64,000 nt of DNA from Rossellomorea marisflavi (GCA_003667865.1 CP033051.1:3064501-3128500); one strand, 5' to 3'; counted from the first letter of the stretch, positions 1-9,688 are shown. Notes: generated from the sequence alone by a model not told the origin. Numbers and translations are program-made.

Positions 1-1389
1 GAACGTGATGTTCGTGAATTGTGTGAACAAGATATGATTAGCGCAATTCAAGTACAAGAAAAACATGCTCGCGAGGCAGCGATCAAAGAAGTAAAAACTA
101 GAGTGACTGAGAAATATGAAACTGAAGAGGCAACAGATGAAGAGTTAAAGCATGTCAAAATCGTCTTGGACAAGCTTGTTAAAAACGAGGTTCGTCGCTT
201 AATTACAGAGGAAAAGGTTCGTCCAGATGGTCGTAGTCCAGAGGAAATTCGACCTTTAGCTTCTGAAGTTGGGCTTCTACCAAGAACACATGGTTCTGGT
301 TTGTTCACTCGTGGTCAAACACAAGCTCTTAGTATTTGTACATTAGGAGCACTAGGAGATGTTCAAGTACTTGATGGTTTAGGTATTGAGGAATCGAAAC
401 GTTTCATGCATCATTATAATTTCCCTCAATTTAGTGTTGGGGAGACAGGTCCAATCCGTGGCCCTGGTCGTCGCGAAATTGGACACGGTGCTCTTGGTGA
501 GCGTGCATTAGAGCCGATCATTCCTAATGAAAAAGATTTCCCATATACGGTTCGTCTTGTATCAGAGGTTTTAGAATCTAATGGTTCTACCTCTCAGGCA
601 AGTATCTGTGCAAGCACCCTTGCTTTAATGGATGCTGGTGTGCCAATTAAAGCACCAGTTGCTGGTATTGCGATGGGTCTAGTGACTTCAAATGGTCATT
701 ACACAATCCTTTCAGATATCCAAGGAATGGAAGATCACCTAGGGGATATGGATTTTAAAGTTGCTGGGACAGGTACAGGAGTAACAGCATTACAAATGGA
801 TATCAAAATTGAAGGACTTTCTCGTCAAATTCTTGAGGAAGCTCTACAACAAGCGAAAAAAGGTCGTATGCATATCCTTGAAAGCATGCTTTCAACAATC
901 CCAGAAACTAGAACTGAATTATCAAAATATGCTCCGAAAATCTTAACAATGACGATTAACCCTGATAAGATCCGTGATGTTATTGGACCAAGCGGAAAAC
1001 AAATCAACAAGATCATTGATGAAACAGGTGTTAAGATTGACATTGAACAAGATGGAACAGTCTTTATTTCTTCCATTAATGAGGAAATGAATAAGAAAGC
1101 AAAAACAATTATCGAAGACATTGTACGCGAAGTGGAAGTTGGACAAATGTACTTAGGTAAAGTGAAGCGCGTAGAAAAATTCGGTGCATTTGTTGAAATC
1201 TTCAGTGGTAAAGATGGCTTAGTACACATTTCTGAGCTTGCTGAAGAGCGTGTTGCAAAAACGGAAGACGTTGTTTCAATCGGAGATGAAATCCTTGTGA
1301 AGGTATTAGATATCGACAAACAAGGGCGTGTTAATCTCTCAAGAAAAGCGGTTCTTAAAGAACAACGCGAGCAAGCAGAAAAACAATAA
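1..1389 (+). CDS. pnp: Polynucleotide phosphorylase, 5' end outside window
   Basis: This is the C-terminal part (462 residues) of PNPase, the 3'-5' phosphorolytic exoribonuclease of the RNA degradation machinery. The reading frame is open from base 1, so the gene starts upstream of the window. Visible parts are the end of the linker helices, the second RNase PH domain, a KH domain with the loop [12 protein letters not shown] near 960-1020, and an S1 RNA-binding domain at about 1135-1360 ([15 protein letters not shown]). The gene ends at TAA and is followed at once by a hairpin terminator. Gene order with ylxY and mlpA downstream matches B. subtilis. Identification is firm; only the 5' part is missing. 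Confidence 0.97.
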   Translation, partial: ERDVRELCEQDMISAIQVQEKHAREAAIKEVKTRVTEKYETEEATDEELKHVKIVLDKLVKNEVRRLITEEKVRPDGRSPEEIRPLASEVGLLPRTHGSGLFTRGQTQALSICTLGALGDVQVLDGLGIEESKRFMHHYNFPQFSVGETGPIRGPGRREIGHGALGERALEPIIPNEKDFPYTVRLVSEVLESNGSTSQASICASTLALMDAGVPIKAPVAGIAMGLVTSNGHYTILSDIQGMEDHLGDMDFKVAGTGTGVTALQMDIKIEGLSRQILEEALQQAKKGRMHILESMLSTIPETRTELSKYAPKILTMTINPDKIRDVIGPSGKQINKIIDETGVKIDIEQDGTVFISSINEEMNKKAKTIIEDIVREVEVGQMYLGKVKRVEKFGAFVEIFSGKDGLVHISELAEERVAKTEDVVSIGDEILVKVLDIDKQGRVNLSRKAVLKEQREQAEKQ

Positions 1390-1401
1390 GCTTTAAACAA
1401 A

Positions 1402-1440
1402 ATAAAGACTGTTGGAGTGATTCTCTAACAGTCTTTTTAA
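1402..1440 (+). terminator. Terminator after pnp
   Basis: Inverted repeat AAAGACTGTT (1404-1413) / AACAGTCTTT (1427-1436) followed by a short T run: a rho-independent terminator for pnp. Confidence 0.85.
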
Positions 1441-1518
1441 TCTTACGGAAAACATCCAAATGTTCTACCTTGTCCCACATTCTCATATGCTGATTATGAG
1501 AAGGAAGGTGAAGAAAGT

Positions 1519-2520
1519 ATGGAAAAAAAACACTTGATTGGCATAAGTTTCATTGTTATTCTGTCAATATTGGTTGTTCAAAATCCGTTATCAAGTCAAT
1601 ATGTATCAAGCTTGAAACAAAGCTCATCCGTTGCAGTCATAAAACAAGAGGATCCGCTTTTAAAGAAAATTACAGAAGAAGCTGAGGTAAGAGAAAAAGC
1701 ACCACAGGATGCAAAGATAGATCCTGTCTGGAAAGCTCTTCCTGGCTATAATGGGATTAAAGTAGATATTGAAGAATCATATAAGAAAATGAAACAAGAA
1801 GGGGAATTTAAAGAAAACCTGCTCGTGTACGAACAAATTCCTCCAAAGGTTCATTTAATTGATTTACCACCATCACCCATTTATAAAGGTCATCCTGAAA
1901 AACCGATGGCTTCTTTTATCATTAATGTTGCATGGGGAAATGAATACATACCCGATATGCTAGAAACTTTAAAAAAACACCATGTCTATGCTACATTCTT
2001 CTTAGAGGGTCGTTGGGTAAAGCATAACCCAGAATTAGCAAAAATGATTGTAGATGCGGGACATGAAGTAGGGAACCACTCCTATTCTCATCCTGATATG
2101 AAAACATTAGCTGCAGAAAAGGCGAGAGAAGAGATTAAGCAAACAAATGAAATGATTGAAGCTACAACAGGGAAAAGAGTAAAATGGTTTGCTCCACCGA
2201 GTGGAAGTTACCGTGATGAAATTGTCACAATTGCTGATGAATATAATCTGAAAACCGTCATGTGGAGTGTAGATACAATTGATTGGCAAAAACCGGATCC
2301 AAGTGTTATCGTTAACCGTGTTACGAAGAAGCTTCATAATGGAGCAATTATTTTAATGCATCCAACAGATTCAACCGCAAAATCACTTGAGCAACTAATT
2401 ACTGCGATTAAAGCAAAGAATATCCGCTTAGGAACGATTACAAATTTAATGAAAGAAGAAAGAATTCTACAACAAGGAAATAATTCTTCTCAAGAAGGAA
2501 AGCTTAATAGTAATAATTAG
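1519..2520 (+). CDS. ylxY: YlxY-type polysaccharide deacetylase-like protein
   Basis: A 333-residue protein with an N-terminal membrane anchor or uncleaved signal (hydrophobic residues about 5-25) and a C-terminal NodB-fold domain from about residue 135, so it probably acts outside the membrane on cell-wall glycan. The zinc-site motif HSYSHP (the H-x3-H pattern) is present at about residue 188. The family's catalytic TFDDG segment is replaced by FIINVAWG at about residue 138, with no Asp pair, so classical deacetylase activity is doubtful. Start ATG 1519 lies behind the purine-rich GGAAGGTGAAG. It sits just upstream of mlpA, as ylxY does in B. subtilis. Fold assignment is firm; activity is unknown. 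Confidence 0.88.
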   Translation: MEKKHLIGISFIVILSILVVQNPLSSQYVSSLKQSSSVAVIKQEDPLLKKITEEAEVREKAPQDAKIDPVWKALPGYNGIKVDIEESYKKMKQEGEFKENLLVYEQIPPKVHLIDLPPSPIYKGHPEKPMASFIINVAWGNEYIPDMLETLKKHHVYATFFLEGRWVKHNPELAKMIVDAGHEVGNHSYSHPDMKTLAAEKAREEIKQTNEMIEATTGKRVKWFAPPSGSYRDEIVTIADEYNLKTVMWSVDTIDWQKPDPSVIVNRVTKKLHNGAIILMHPTDSTAKSLEQLITAIKAKNIRLGTITNLMKEERILQQGNNSSQEGKLNSNN

Positions 2521-2549
2521 TTTTGCAGCAAGAACAGGAGGAACATTCG

Positions 2550-3794
2550 TTGATAAAAAAATATACATGTCAAAACGGACTAACCATTGTACTAGAAGAA
2601 ATTCCCACCGTTCGTTCGGTAGCTATAGGTGTATGGATTGCTACTGGCTCTAGAGATGAAACTCCAGAAAACAATGGGATATCCCACTTTTTGGAGCATA
2701 TGTTCTTCAAAGGAACGAAGACAAAAACAGCACGTGAAATCGCTGAATCATTTGATAGCATTGGTGGACAAGTAAATGCCTTTACTTCAAAAGAATATAC
2801 ATGCTACTACGCAAAGGTATTAGATAATCATGCTAGCTTTGCTCTTGATACACTAGCAGATATGTTTTTCAACTCGACATTTGTAGAAGAAGAGTTAAAC
2901 AAAGAAAAAAATGTTGTTTATGAGGAAATCAAAATGTATGAGGATACACCGGACGATATTGTTCATGATTTGCTTAGCAAGGCAGTATACGAACAGCATT
3001 CTCTAGGGTATCCAATTCTCGGGACAGAAGAAACGTTAGCAACATTTAACGGAAATTCATTAAAGCAATATATGAGTGAAACGTATACTCCCGACCAGGT
3101 TGTCGTTTCTGTTGCAGGGAATGTTAACGAATCTTTTATAAAAGAAGTTGAAAAACTATTTGGTTCATACGAAGGAACTAAAGCTGATGGAAACCAACAG
3201 ACTCCAATCTTCCATCCAAATAAATTAGCACGCAAAAAAGATACAGAACAAGCCCATCTATGCTTAGGCTTTAATGGATTACCAATTGGACATAAAGATG
3301 TATATAGTCTAATTGTTCTTAATAATGTTCTAGGTGGAAGTATGTCCTCAAGATTGTTCCAAGATGTTCGTGAGCAAAAGGGACTTGCTTATTCTGTATT
3401 CTCATATCATTCAGCATATGAAGATAATGGAATGGTTACGATTTACGGTGGAACAGGATCAAACCAATTAGAGGAATTATTTGAAACCATTCAATCTACA
3501 CTTTCAACATTAAAAGCTGAGGGTATAACGAGTAAGGAACTGAAAAATAGTAAAGAGCAGCTGAAAGGAAACTTAATGCTAAGTCTTGAAAGCACAAATA
3601 GTCGCATGAGTCGAAACGGTAAAAATGAGCTCCTTCTAAAGCGTCATCGTTCATTAGATGAAATCGTTGAAGAGATTGACCAAGTGACAGCAGAAGGAGT
3701 AAATGAGTTAGCACGGTCCATCTTCACTGATGACTACGCTGTATCATTAATTAGTCCTGAAGGTGTACTTCCATCTGCAATAAAGCAATCATAA
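2550..3794 (+). CDS. mlpA: M16 zinc peptidase MlpA (YmxG)
   Basis: A processing-peptidase-like M16 metalloprotease of about 414 residues. The inverted zinc motif HFLEH (H-x2-E-H) near residue 50 and the downstream glutamates of YEEIKMYEDTP are intact, so it should be catalytic. The C-terminal half is the second M16 domain (SSRLFQDVREQKGLAYSV). I choose TTG at 2550 because AGGAGG at 2536-2541 sits 8 bases before it; a TTG at 2523 would have no ribosome site. The protein then starts MIKKYTCQNG, as I recall for the B. subtilis enzyme. It follows ylxY by 29 bases, so the two are likely cotranscribed. Confidence 0.94.
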   Translation: MIKKYTCQNGLTIVLEEIPTVRSVAIGVWIATGSRDETPENNGISHFLEHMFFKGTKTKTAREIAESFDSIGGQVNAFTSKEYTCYYAKVLDNHASFALDTLADMFFNSTFVEEELNKEKNVVYEEIKMYEDTPDDIVHDLLSKAVYEQHSLGYPILGTEETLATFNGNSLKQYMSETYTPDQVVVSVAGNVNESFIKEVEKLFGSYEGTKADGNQQTPIFHPNKLARKKDTEQAHLCLGFNGLPIGHKDVYSLIVLNNVLGGSMSSRLFQDVREQKGLAYSVFSYHSAYEDNGMVTIYGGTGSNQLEELFETIQSTLSTLKAEGITSKELKNSKEQLKGNLMLSLESTNSRMSRNGKNELLLKRHRSLDEIVEEIDQVTAEGVNELARSIFTDDYAVSLISPEGVLPSAIKQS

Positions 3795-3893
3795 GCTTGA
3801 ATCATTATAGGCTCGAACATTTTGTACTTCTAAATCTATGTTGATGTCGTATATATTGTACTAAGCAACTTTATTGCTTAGGGGGTATATATA

Positions 3894-4130
3894 ATGAGAC
3901 TAAGTGAATTAAGTGGAAAAGAAATTGTTGACTTTAGAAAAGCAGAAAGACTTGGAGTATTAGGTCAAACTGATTTAGAATTCAATGATAAAACGGGTCA
4001 GATTAATGCGTTAGTTATTCCTACAGGGAAATGGTTAAGGAGCAAAGGTTCTGAAATTCGAGTACCTTGGCAGCATATTCGTACAATCGGGTCTGATATG
4101 ATTATTTTAGAAGTGTCAGATAATGAATAA
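3894..4130 (+). CDS. ymxH: YlmC/YmxH family sporulation protein
   Basis: A 78-residue PRC-barrel-like protein of the YlmC/YmxH family, which occurs across endospore formers near spoVFA but has no established biochemical role. The sequence opens MRLSELSGKEIVDF and ends with the small beta-barrel core (RVPWQHIRTIGSDMIIL). The ATG at 3894 has the purine run TTAGGGGG upstream. It lies between mlpA and the dipicolinate synthase genes and is closed by its own terminator. Confidence 0.88.
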   Translation: MRLSELSGKEIVDFRKAERLGVLGQTDLEFNDKTGQINALVIPTGKWLRSKGSEIRVPWQHIRTIGSDMIILEVSDNE

Positions 4131-4133
4131 TGA

Positions 4134-4170
4134 GAAAGAGATCTTCCAAACTTGGAGGGTCTCTTTTTTA
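4134..4170 (+). terminator. Terminator after ymxH
   Basis: Hairpin AAAGAGATCTTCC / GGAGGGTCTCTTTTTT around 4135-4169 ending in a T run. It separates ymxH from spoVFA. Confidence 0.85.
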
Positions 4171-4281
4171 TGTCGAAAATCTAGCTGCTGTCACGGTCTT
4201 TAAGAAGATAACAACAAGAGTGGTTGCTCAATTCAATACAAAAGAAATTAACAGATATTCCGGATTTCTCTTAGGATAACT

Positions 4282-4310
4282 CACCCATCTAGGAGTGGAT
4301 ACATAAACTG
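4282..4310 (+). promoter_or_regulatory. Candidate sigma-K promoter of spoVFA
   Basis: CACC at 4282-4285, a 16-base spacer, then CATAAACTG at 4302-4310. This resembles the sigma-K consensus (AC near -35, CATANNNTA at -10), with one mismatch in the -10. Dipicolinate synthase is a known sigma-K target in B. subtilis, which supports the call. It is based on motif only. Confidence 0.6.
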
Positions 4311-4364
4311 TTGAAGTGAACAGTCATTTTTAAAATGATTAAGTTAAAGAAGGTGAAAGAAATT

Positions 4365-5264
4365 ATGTTGACTGGAAAGCAGATCGCAGTTCTCGGCGGG
4401 GATGCACGTCAACTCGAGATTATTCGAAAGCTTACAGAGCTTGATGCAAAAGTAGCCCTTGTTGGATTTGAACAATTGGACCACGCATTTACAGGAGCAT
4501 CAAAGGAAAGATTAGATGAAGTTGATTTCTCTCAAGTTGATGCCATTATTTTACCCGTACCTGGTACAAATCTAGAAGGGGAAATTGATACGATATTCTC
4601 GAACGAAAAAATCGTTTTAACAAAAGAAATTGTCGAACAAACTCCAGAACACTGTACGATTTTTTCGGGTATTACAAATAAATACCTAGATGAGCTAGTA
4701 AAGCAAACAGATAGAAAATTAATTCAATTATTTGAACGGGATGATGTGGCCATCTACAATTCAATTCCAACTGTTGAAGGAACAATCATGATGGCAATAC
4801 AGCATACAGACTTTACAATTCATGGATCAAATATAGTTGTTCTAGGATTAGGTAGAGTTGGTATGAGCGTAGCTAGAACATTCCATCATCTAGGTGGAAA
4901 GTTGAAAGTAGGTGCAAGAAAAAGCGAGCATCTTGCAAGAATTTCGGAAATGGGGTTAAATCCATTTCATCTGGATGACTTAAAACAGCAAATTTCTGAT
5001 TGTGACATTCTTATTAATACAATTCCAGCACATGTTGTCACGGCGCAGGTTATCTCAAAAATGCCATCTCATACGCTCATCATTGACCTTGCATCGAAGC
5101 CAGGCGGAACAGATTTTCGTTATGCAGAAAAGAGAGGAGTTAAAGCGTTATTAGCTCCAGGACTACCGGGAATTGTCGCACCTAAGACAGCCGGGCAAAT
5201 TCTGGCAAACGTACTCTCTCAATTACTACAAGATGAAACAGACGGAAAGGAGTCATCTCAATGA
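4365..5264 (+). CDS. spoVFA: Dipicolinate synthase subunit A
   Basis: Catalytic, NAD(P)-binding subunit of dipicolinate synthase (DpaA), which oxidises dihydrodipicolinate to dipicolinic acid in the mother cell for export into the forespore. It has about 299 residues. The N-terminal part matches the family (AVLGGDARQLEIIRKL), and the second half carries a Rossmann motif GLGRVGMSVA near residue 160 and the conserved tail APGLPGIVAPKTAGQ. ATG 4365 is preferred because GAAGGTGAAAG precedes it and MLTGKQIAVLGG matches the family start; an in-frame ATG at 4335 lacks such a site. The stop overlaps the spoVFB start (ATGA), indicating translational coupling. Confidence 0.96.
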   Translation: MLTGKQIAVLGGDARQLEIIRKLTELDAKVALVGFEQLDHAFTGASKERLDEVDFSQVDAIILPVPGTNLEGEIDTIFSNEKIVLTKEIVEQTPEHCTIFSGITNKYLDELVKQTDRKLIQLFERDDVAIYNSIPTVEGTIMMAIQHTDFTIHGSNIVVLGLGRVGMSVARTFHHLGGKLKVGARKSEHLARISEMGLNPFHLDDLKQQISDCDILINTIPAHVVTAQVISKMPSHTLIIDLASKPGGTDFRYAEKRGVKALLAPGLPGIVAPKTAGQILANVLSQLLQDETDGKESSQ

Positions 5265-5860
5265 GTGTAAAAGGTAAACGTATCGGATTTGGATTAACAG
5301 GTTCTCACTGTACGTATGATGCAGTATATCCAGAAATAAAAAGACTAGTAGATAATGGAGCAGATGTATTACCAATCGTTTCTTCTACGGTGAAAAATAC
5401 AACGACAAGATTTGGCGAAGGGGAAGAATGGATCCGTAAAATTGAAGAGGTAACAGGGCATGAAGTCATTGACTCCATTGTAAAAGCTGAGCCACTTGGA
5501 CCTAAAATCCCATTAGATTGTATGGTCATTGCTCCATTAACAGGGAATTCAATGAGCAAGCTAGCAAATGCGATGACTGATTCTCCAGTATTAATGGCTG
5601 CCAAAGCAACGTTACGAGGATACCGTCCAGTAGTTCTTGGAATTTCAACAAATGATGCTCTTGGCTTAAATGGAGTAAATTTAATGAAGTTAATGGCAGC
5701 GAAAGATATTTACTTTATCCCTTATGGGCAAGATGCACCAGAGAAAAAACCAAAATCAATGGTTTCTCGTATGACGTTACTTCAAGAAACAGTTGAAGCT
5801 GCAATGGAAGGAAAACAATTACAGCCAGTAATTGTTGAACGATTTCTGGATGAACAATAA
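5261..5860 (+). CDS. spoVFB: Dipicolinate synthase subunit B
   Basis: Flavoprotein-like subunit B of dipicolinate synthase (DpaB), 199 residues, of the flavin-dependent cysteine decarboxylase (HFCD) fold. Visible motifs are GFGLTGSHCTYDAVYP at the N-terminus and the PLTGNSMSKLANAMTDSP segment typical of that fold. It begins in the ATGA overlap with spoVFA and both subunits are needed for activity in B. subtilis. A GC-poor hairpin terminator follows. Confidence 0.96.
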   Translation: MSVKGKRIGFGLTGSHCTYDAVYPEIKRLVDNGADVLPIVSSTVKNTTTRFGEGEEWIRKIEEVTGHEVIDSIVKAEPLGPKIPLDCMVIAPLTGNSMSKLANAMTDSPVLMAAKATLRGYRPVVLGISTNDALGLNGVNLMKLMAAKDIYFIPYGQDAPEKKPKSMVSRMTLLQETVEAAMEGKQLQPVIVERFLDEQ

Positions 5861-5895
5861 AAACAATTAAATAGCGAGCAACCATAGGGGGCATA

Positions 5896-5944
5896 AAAAA
5901 GGGCTGACATGAGAAAGTAGACACATTTTTTGTCGGTCCTTTTA
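5896..5944 (+). terminator. Terminator after spoVFB
   Basis: Imperfect inverted repeat AAAGGGCTGACA (5898-5909) / TGTCGGTCCTTTT (5931-5943), with the T run at the 3' edge. It separates the sporulation operon from asd. Confidence 0.7.
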
Positions 5945-6156
5945 CAGCCTTCTTTTTCATGGAAAGATAGTGTTAAATCATTAGTACTTATTATGAAGAA
6001 TTGCGTAACTTAGTAGTAAAGAATAAAAATTTATTCTCCCTCTATTGTCGAATGTTCCATTATGTTAAAATATACTTTATTACAGTAAAGGTAACTAGTA
6101 AAACGAAGCTGTATTATTGATTATATATTTAGTGAGGTTGGGAAGGAGAGAACACA

Positions 6157-7203
6157 ATGAGTGTTAACGGTTTAACAGTTGCTGTACTTGGAGCTACGGG
6201 TGCAGTTGGGCAACAAATGATTCAAACTTTAGAAAATAGAGATTTTCCAATAAAAACGTTAAAACTATTATCTTCTGCTCGCTCTGCAGGATCAAAAGTG
6301 GTATTCAAGGGCTCAGAAATTATAGTAGAAGAAGCAACTCCAGAAAGTTTTGAAGGAGTGGACATTGCTCTATTCAGTGCCGGTGGAGACATTTCAAAGA
6401 AATTCGCACCTGAAGCAGTTAAACGAGGTGCTATTGTAGTAGATAATACAAGTGCCTTTAGAATGGATCCTAATGTCCCACTAGTTGTTCCAGAAGTAAA
6501 TGAAGAAGACCTTAGAAATCATAATGGTATTATTGCGAATCCAAACTGTTCTACCATTCAGATGGTTGTTGCGCTTGAACCGCTAAGGCAGCAATATGGG
6601 CTGAAAAAAGTATTAGTTTCAACATATCAAGCAGTATCAGGTGCTGGAGCAGCTGCTATTGACGAACTAAATCAACAATCACAAGCAATCTTAAATGGTG
6701 AAGACTTTGAACCATCTGTATTGCCTGTAAAGAGTGATAATAAACATTATCAAATTGCTTATAATGCAGTACCGCAAATTGATAAGTTTCAGGATAATGG
6801 ATTTACGTATGAAGAAATGAAAATGATCAATGAAACAAAGAAAATTATGCATATGCCGGAATTAAAGGTATCTGCTACATGTGTACGTCTGCCGATCGTT
6901 ACAGGTCATTCAGAAAGCGTGTATTTTGAAATCGATCAAAACGGAGTAACGGTAAAAGACATTCATGCATTACTAAATGAAGCTCCTGGTGTAACACTTC
7001 AAGATGTGCCAGAAGAGCAAATTTATCCAATGCCAGCAGCAGCAGTTGGAAAAAATGATGTGTTTGTTGGTCGTGTCCGTAAAGATCTGGATGAAGACAA
7101 TGGCTTCCACATGTGGGTTGTATCTGACAACCTATTAAAAGGTGCTGCCTGGAATTCTGTACAAATTGCAGAAAGTCTACTAAAACTTGGCTTAGTAAAA
7201 TAA
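6157..7203 (+). CDS. asd: Aspartate-semialdehyde dehydrogenase
   Basis: NADPH-dependent reduction of aspartyl phosphate to aspartate semialdehyde, the second step to lysine, diaminopimelate, methionine and threonine. It has 348 residues. The nucleotide loop GATGAVGQQ is near residue 11, and the catalytic cysteine is in NPNCSTIQM near residue 129. A strong AGGAGAG ribosome site precedes ATG 6157. It heads the asd-dapG-dapA cluster that supplies the dihydrodipicolinate used by SpoVFAB. Confidence 0.97.
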   Translation: MSVNGLTVAVLGATGAVGQQMIQTLENRDFPIKTLKLLSSARSAGSKVVFKGSEIIVEEATPESFEGVDIALFSAGGDISKKFAPEAVKRGAIVVDNTSAFRMDPNVPLVVPEVNEEDLRNHNGIIANPNCSTIQMVVALEPLRQQYGLKKVLVSTYQAVSGAGAAAIDELNQQSQAILNGEDFEPSVLPVKSDNKHYQIAYNAVPQIDKFQDNGFTYEEMKMINETKKIMHMPELKVSATCVRLPIVTGHSESVYFEIDQNGVTVKDIHALLNEAPGVTLQDVPEEQIYPMPAAAVGKNDVFVGRVRKDLDEDNGFHMWVVSDNLLKGAAWNSVQIAESLLKLGLVK

Positions 7204-7293
7204 TAAAAAATAGAGGCTCGTACTAATTGTTGCAGCTTATATGAGAGAATTCATTTCGTTTGTCCTCTGAACTAAAAACATCGAGGTGCAAAC

Positions 7294-8529
7294 ATGAACA
7301 TTATTGTACAAAAATTTGGTGGTACATCCGTACGGGACAGTGAAAGCCGAAACCACTGTTTGTCGCATGTAAAGAAGGCAGTAGAAAATGGGTATAAGGT
7401 AGTTGTAGTAGTTTCTGCAATGGGTCGCAAAGGAGATGCCTATGCTACAGACTCTCTACTGTCTTTAGTAGGAAATAAAAAAACGTTCTTAAGTAAACGA
7501 GAGCAAGATCTACTACTATCCTGTGGTGAGGTAATTTCGAGTTTAGTATTCTCAAATCTATTGCAATCAAATGGTATTCATTCAACTGCTTTAACAGGTT
7601 CTCAAGCAGGGTTCTTGACGAATAATGAACATACAAATGCGAAAATAGTAAAAATGGATTGTTCACGATTAAAAGAAGAATTAACTCATTCTGATGTCAT
7701 TGTTGTTGCGGGTTTTCAAGGTGCTACACTTGATGGTGAAGTCACAACGATTGGTAGAGGGGGAAGTGATACTTCTGCTGCAGCTTTGGGTGCTGCTTTA
7801 AAAGCTGAGTATGTTGACATCTTTACTGACGTTGAAGGCATTATGACAGCTGACCCAAGGATTACGGAAAAAGCTAGAGCTCTTGATGTCGTGTCTTATA
7901 CAGAAGTGTGTAATATGGCATACCAAGGAGCAAAAGTTATACATCCTAGAGCTGTTGAAATTGCAATGAATTCTAAAATACCAATCCGTATTCGTTCGAC
8001 CTATTCGGAAAACTTAGGAACATTAGTTACAACAATAGAGAAGACTCAAGAAGAAAAGAATCTATTTGAGCGTCCAGTAACAGGGATTGCTCATATTAAA
8101 GATATTTCACAAATCAAGGTTTTTGCAAAGAAAGATCAATATAATCTTCAGGCAGAAGTATTTAAGGCAATGGCAAATGAAGATATTAGTGTAGATTTCA
8201 TTAATATTTCACCAAGAGGAGTTGTATATACAGTTTCTGCAGACACGACAGAAAGAGCTGTAACGGTTTTAAGTTCCTTAGGTCATGAGCCTGTTATTGA
8301 AGAAGGTTGTGCAAAAGTATCTGTAGTAGGGGCTGGAATGAGTGGAGTGCCAGGTGTTACATCTACCATTGTATCCTCTCTTTCTGATGAAAATATTCGC
8401 ATCTTACAATCAGCAGATAGTCACACAACCATTTGGGTTCTGATTAAAGAAGATGATCTTTCAAAAGCCGTTAATACTCTTCACGATGCCTTTCATTTAG
8501 AAAGAAATCCATTTACAATAGAAGAGTAA
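7294..8529 (+). CDS. dapG: Aspartokinase I (diaminopimelate-sensitive type)
   Basis: Phosphorylates aspartate at the start of the pathway. It has 411 residues. The kinase domain starts with KFGGTSV and contains GRGGSDTSAAALGAAL; two ACT regulatory domains follow from about residue 265. In B. subtilis the isozyme at this locus is inhibited by meso-diaminopimelate; I infer the same from position. No lysine riboswitch is visible upstream, in contrast to lysC. ATG 7294 follows GAGGTG. It lies 90 bases after asd and 27 before dapA. Confidence 0.95.
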   Translation: MNIIVQKFGGTSVRDSESRNHCLSHVKKAVENGYKVVVVVSAMGRKGDAYATDSLLSLVGNKKTFLSKREQDLLLSCGEVISSLVFSNLLQSNGIHSTALTGSQAGFLTNNEHTNAKIVKMDCSRLKEELTHSDVIVVAGFQGATLDGEVTTIGRGGSDTSAAALGAALKAEYVDIFTDVEGIMTADPRITEKARALDVVSYTEVCNMAYQGAKVIHPRAVEIAMNSKIPIRIRSTYSENLGTLVTTIEKTQEEKNLFERPVTGIAHIKDISQIKVFAKKDQYNLQAEVFKAMANEDISVDFINISPRGVVYTVSADTTERAVTVLSSLGHEPVIEEGCAKVSVVGAGMSGVPGVTSTIVSSLSDENIRILQSADSHTTIWVLIKEDDLSKAVNTLHDAFHLERNPFTIEE

Positions 8530-8556
8530 AGATATTTTGAATAAGGGGTGTATGAC

Positions 8557-9423
8557 GTGCATTTTGGTCGAGTTTCAACTGCGATGGTAACACCATTCGA
8601 TAATAAGGGAAATATTGATTTCCAAAAAACAACACAGCTAGTAAACTACTTAATTAATCATGGAAGTGACTCTCTTGTCATTGCAGGTACTACAGGTGAG
8701 TCTCCAACTCTGACAAAGGAAGAGAAAATCGCTTTATTCCAGCATGTGGTAAAAGTTGTTGATGGAAGAGTACCAGTTATTGCTGGGACAGGAAGCAATA
8801 ATACACATGCAACAATTGAACTAACGAAAAAAGCAGAAGAAACAGGTGTAGACGCAGTCATGATCGTTACACCGTATTATAACAAGCCGAGTCAAGAAGG
8901 AATTTATCAGCATTTTAAAGCTGTTGCAGAATCTACAAAGCTTCCTGTTATGCTTTACAATGTACCAGGTCGTTCTGTAGCTACTATTGCTCCAGAAACA
9001 GCAGTTCGTCTTTCAGAAATCGAGAATATTGTTGCACTAAAAGACGCTGGTGGAAATCTAGATGCTATGACAGAGGTTATTTCAAAAACTTCACAAGAAT
9101 TCCTTGTATATAGTGGGGATGATGGACTTACACTTCCTGCACTATCAATCGGTGCAGAAGGAATTGTCTCCGTTGCCTCTCACGTACTTGGAGATGACAT
9201 GCAAAAAATGATCGAACTCTTCTTTGGTGGTAACGTGAAGGAAGCAGCAATCATCCACCAAACACTATTACCTAAAATGAATGCACTATTTGCAGCACCA
9301 AGCCCTACACCAGTTAAAACGGCCTTGCAAATAAACGGCCTAGACGTAGGATCAGTTCGCCTACCACTAATACCATTAACACAAGAAGAACGCACAACAC
9401 TAAACAACATCCTTCAAGGATAA
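8557..9423 (+). CDS. dapA: 4-hydroxy-tetrahydrodipicolinate synthase
   Basis: Condenses pyruvate with aspartate semialdehyde. It has 288 residues and a TIM-barrel fold. The pyruvate-binding GTTGESPT, the catalytic tyrosine of LYNVPGR and the Schiff-base lysine in VALKDAGG are all present. GTG 8557 is preferred: AAGGGGTG at 8543-8550 precedes it by 6 bases and it gives the family start MHFGRVSTAMVTPF. An in-frame GTG at 8548 lies inside that ribosome site. Last gene of the asd-dapG-dapA group, closed by a terminator. Confidence 0.96.
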   Translation: MHFGRVSTAMVTPFDNKGNIDFQKTTQLVNYLINHGSDSLVIAGTTGESPTLTKEEKIALFQHVVKVVDGRVPVIAGTGSNNTHATIELTKKAEETGVDAVMIVTPYYNKPSQEGIYQHFKAVAESTKLPVMLYNVPGRSVATIAPETAVRLSEIENIVALKDAGGNLDAMTEVISKTSQEFLVYSGDDGLTLPALSIGAEGIVSVASHVLGDDMQKMIELFFGGNVKEAAIIHQTLLPKMNALFAAPSPTPVKTALQINGLDVGSVRLPLIPLTQEERTTLNNILQG

Positions 9424-9431
9424 CAACCCTT

Positions 9432-9465
9432 TAAAAAGGCTTACCAATTGGTAGGTCTTTTTATT
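9432..9465 (+). terminator. Terminator after dapA
   Basis: Inverted repeat AAAAAGGCTTACC (9433-9445) / GGTAGGTCTTTTT (9450-9462). Confidence 0.88.
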
Positions 9466-9559
9466 TGGAGTTTAAAAAAGATTCTAGCAACTCTAATTAC
9501 TTATTTAATAATTAAGTTTACTTTGTATTATAGAATGATAAAAGTATAATTACTGAGCT

Positions 9560-9688
9560 GCTAGGAGCGGAAGGTGCTTGACTCCTGCGGGAATTAGCGG
9601 GAATGGTGAGACCCCGCAGGCGCTAAAGGCGCTGAGGAGGCTCACCCCCGCCCCGCGGAAAGCAAGCACCTGGAGCGGAAAGCTGCGG
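9560..9688. repeat. GC-rich imperfect palindromic repeat, copy 1
   Basis: A GC-rich block of about 130 bases in an otherwise AT-rich intergenic region. Outer arms AAGGTGCTTG (9571-9580) and CAAGCACCT (9663-9671) are complementary, as are the inner arms GGTGAG (9605-9610) and CTCACC (9640-9645) and the GCGC pair flanking TAAAG, so the block can fold into a long hairpin. A second copy lies at 21427-21578. Similar dispersed blocks containing CTCCTGCGGGA and CCCCGCGGAAAGC are common between genes in Bacillus genomes. No coding capacity is seen. Confidence 0.8.

Noticed and set aside
7204-7293. Lysine riboswitch before the aspartokinase gene
   Set aside because: The gap is 90 bases, too short for an L box, and has no matching conserved segments; the isozyme is the diaminopimelate-sensitive type.
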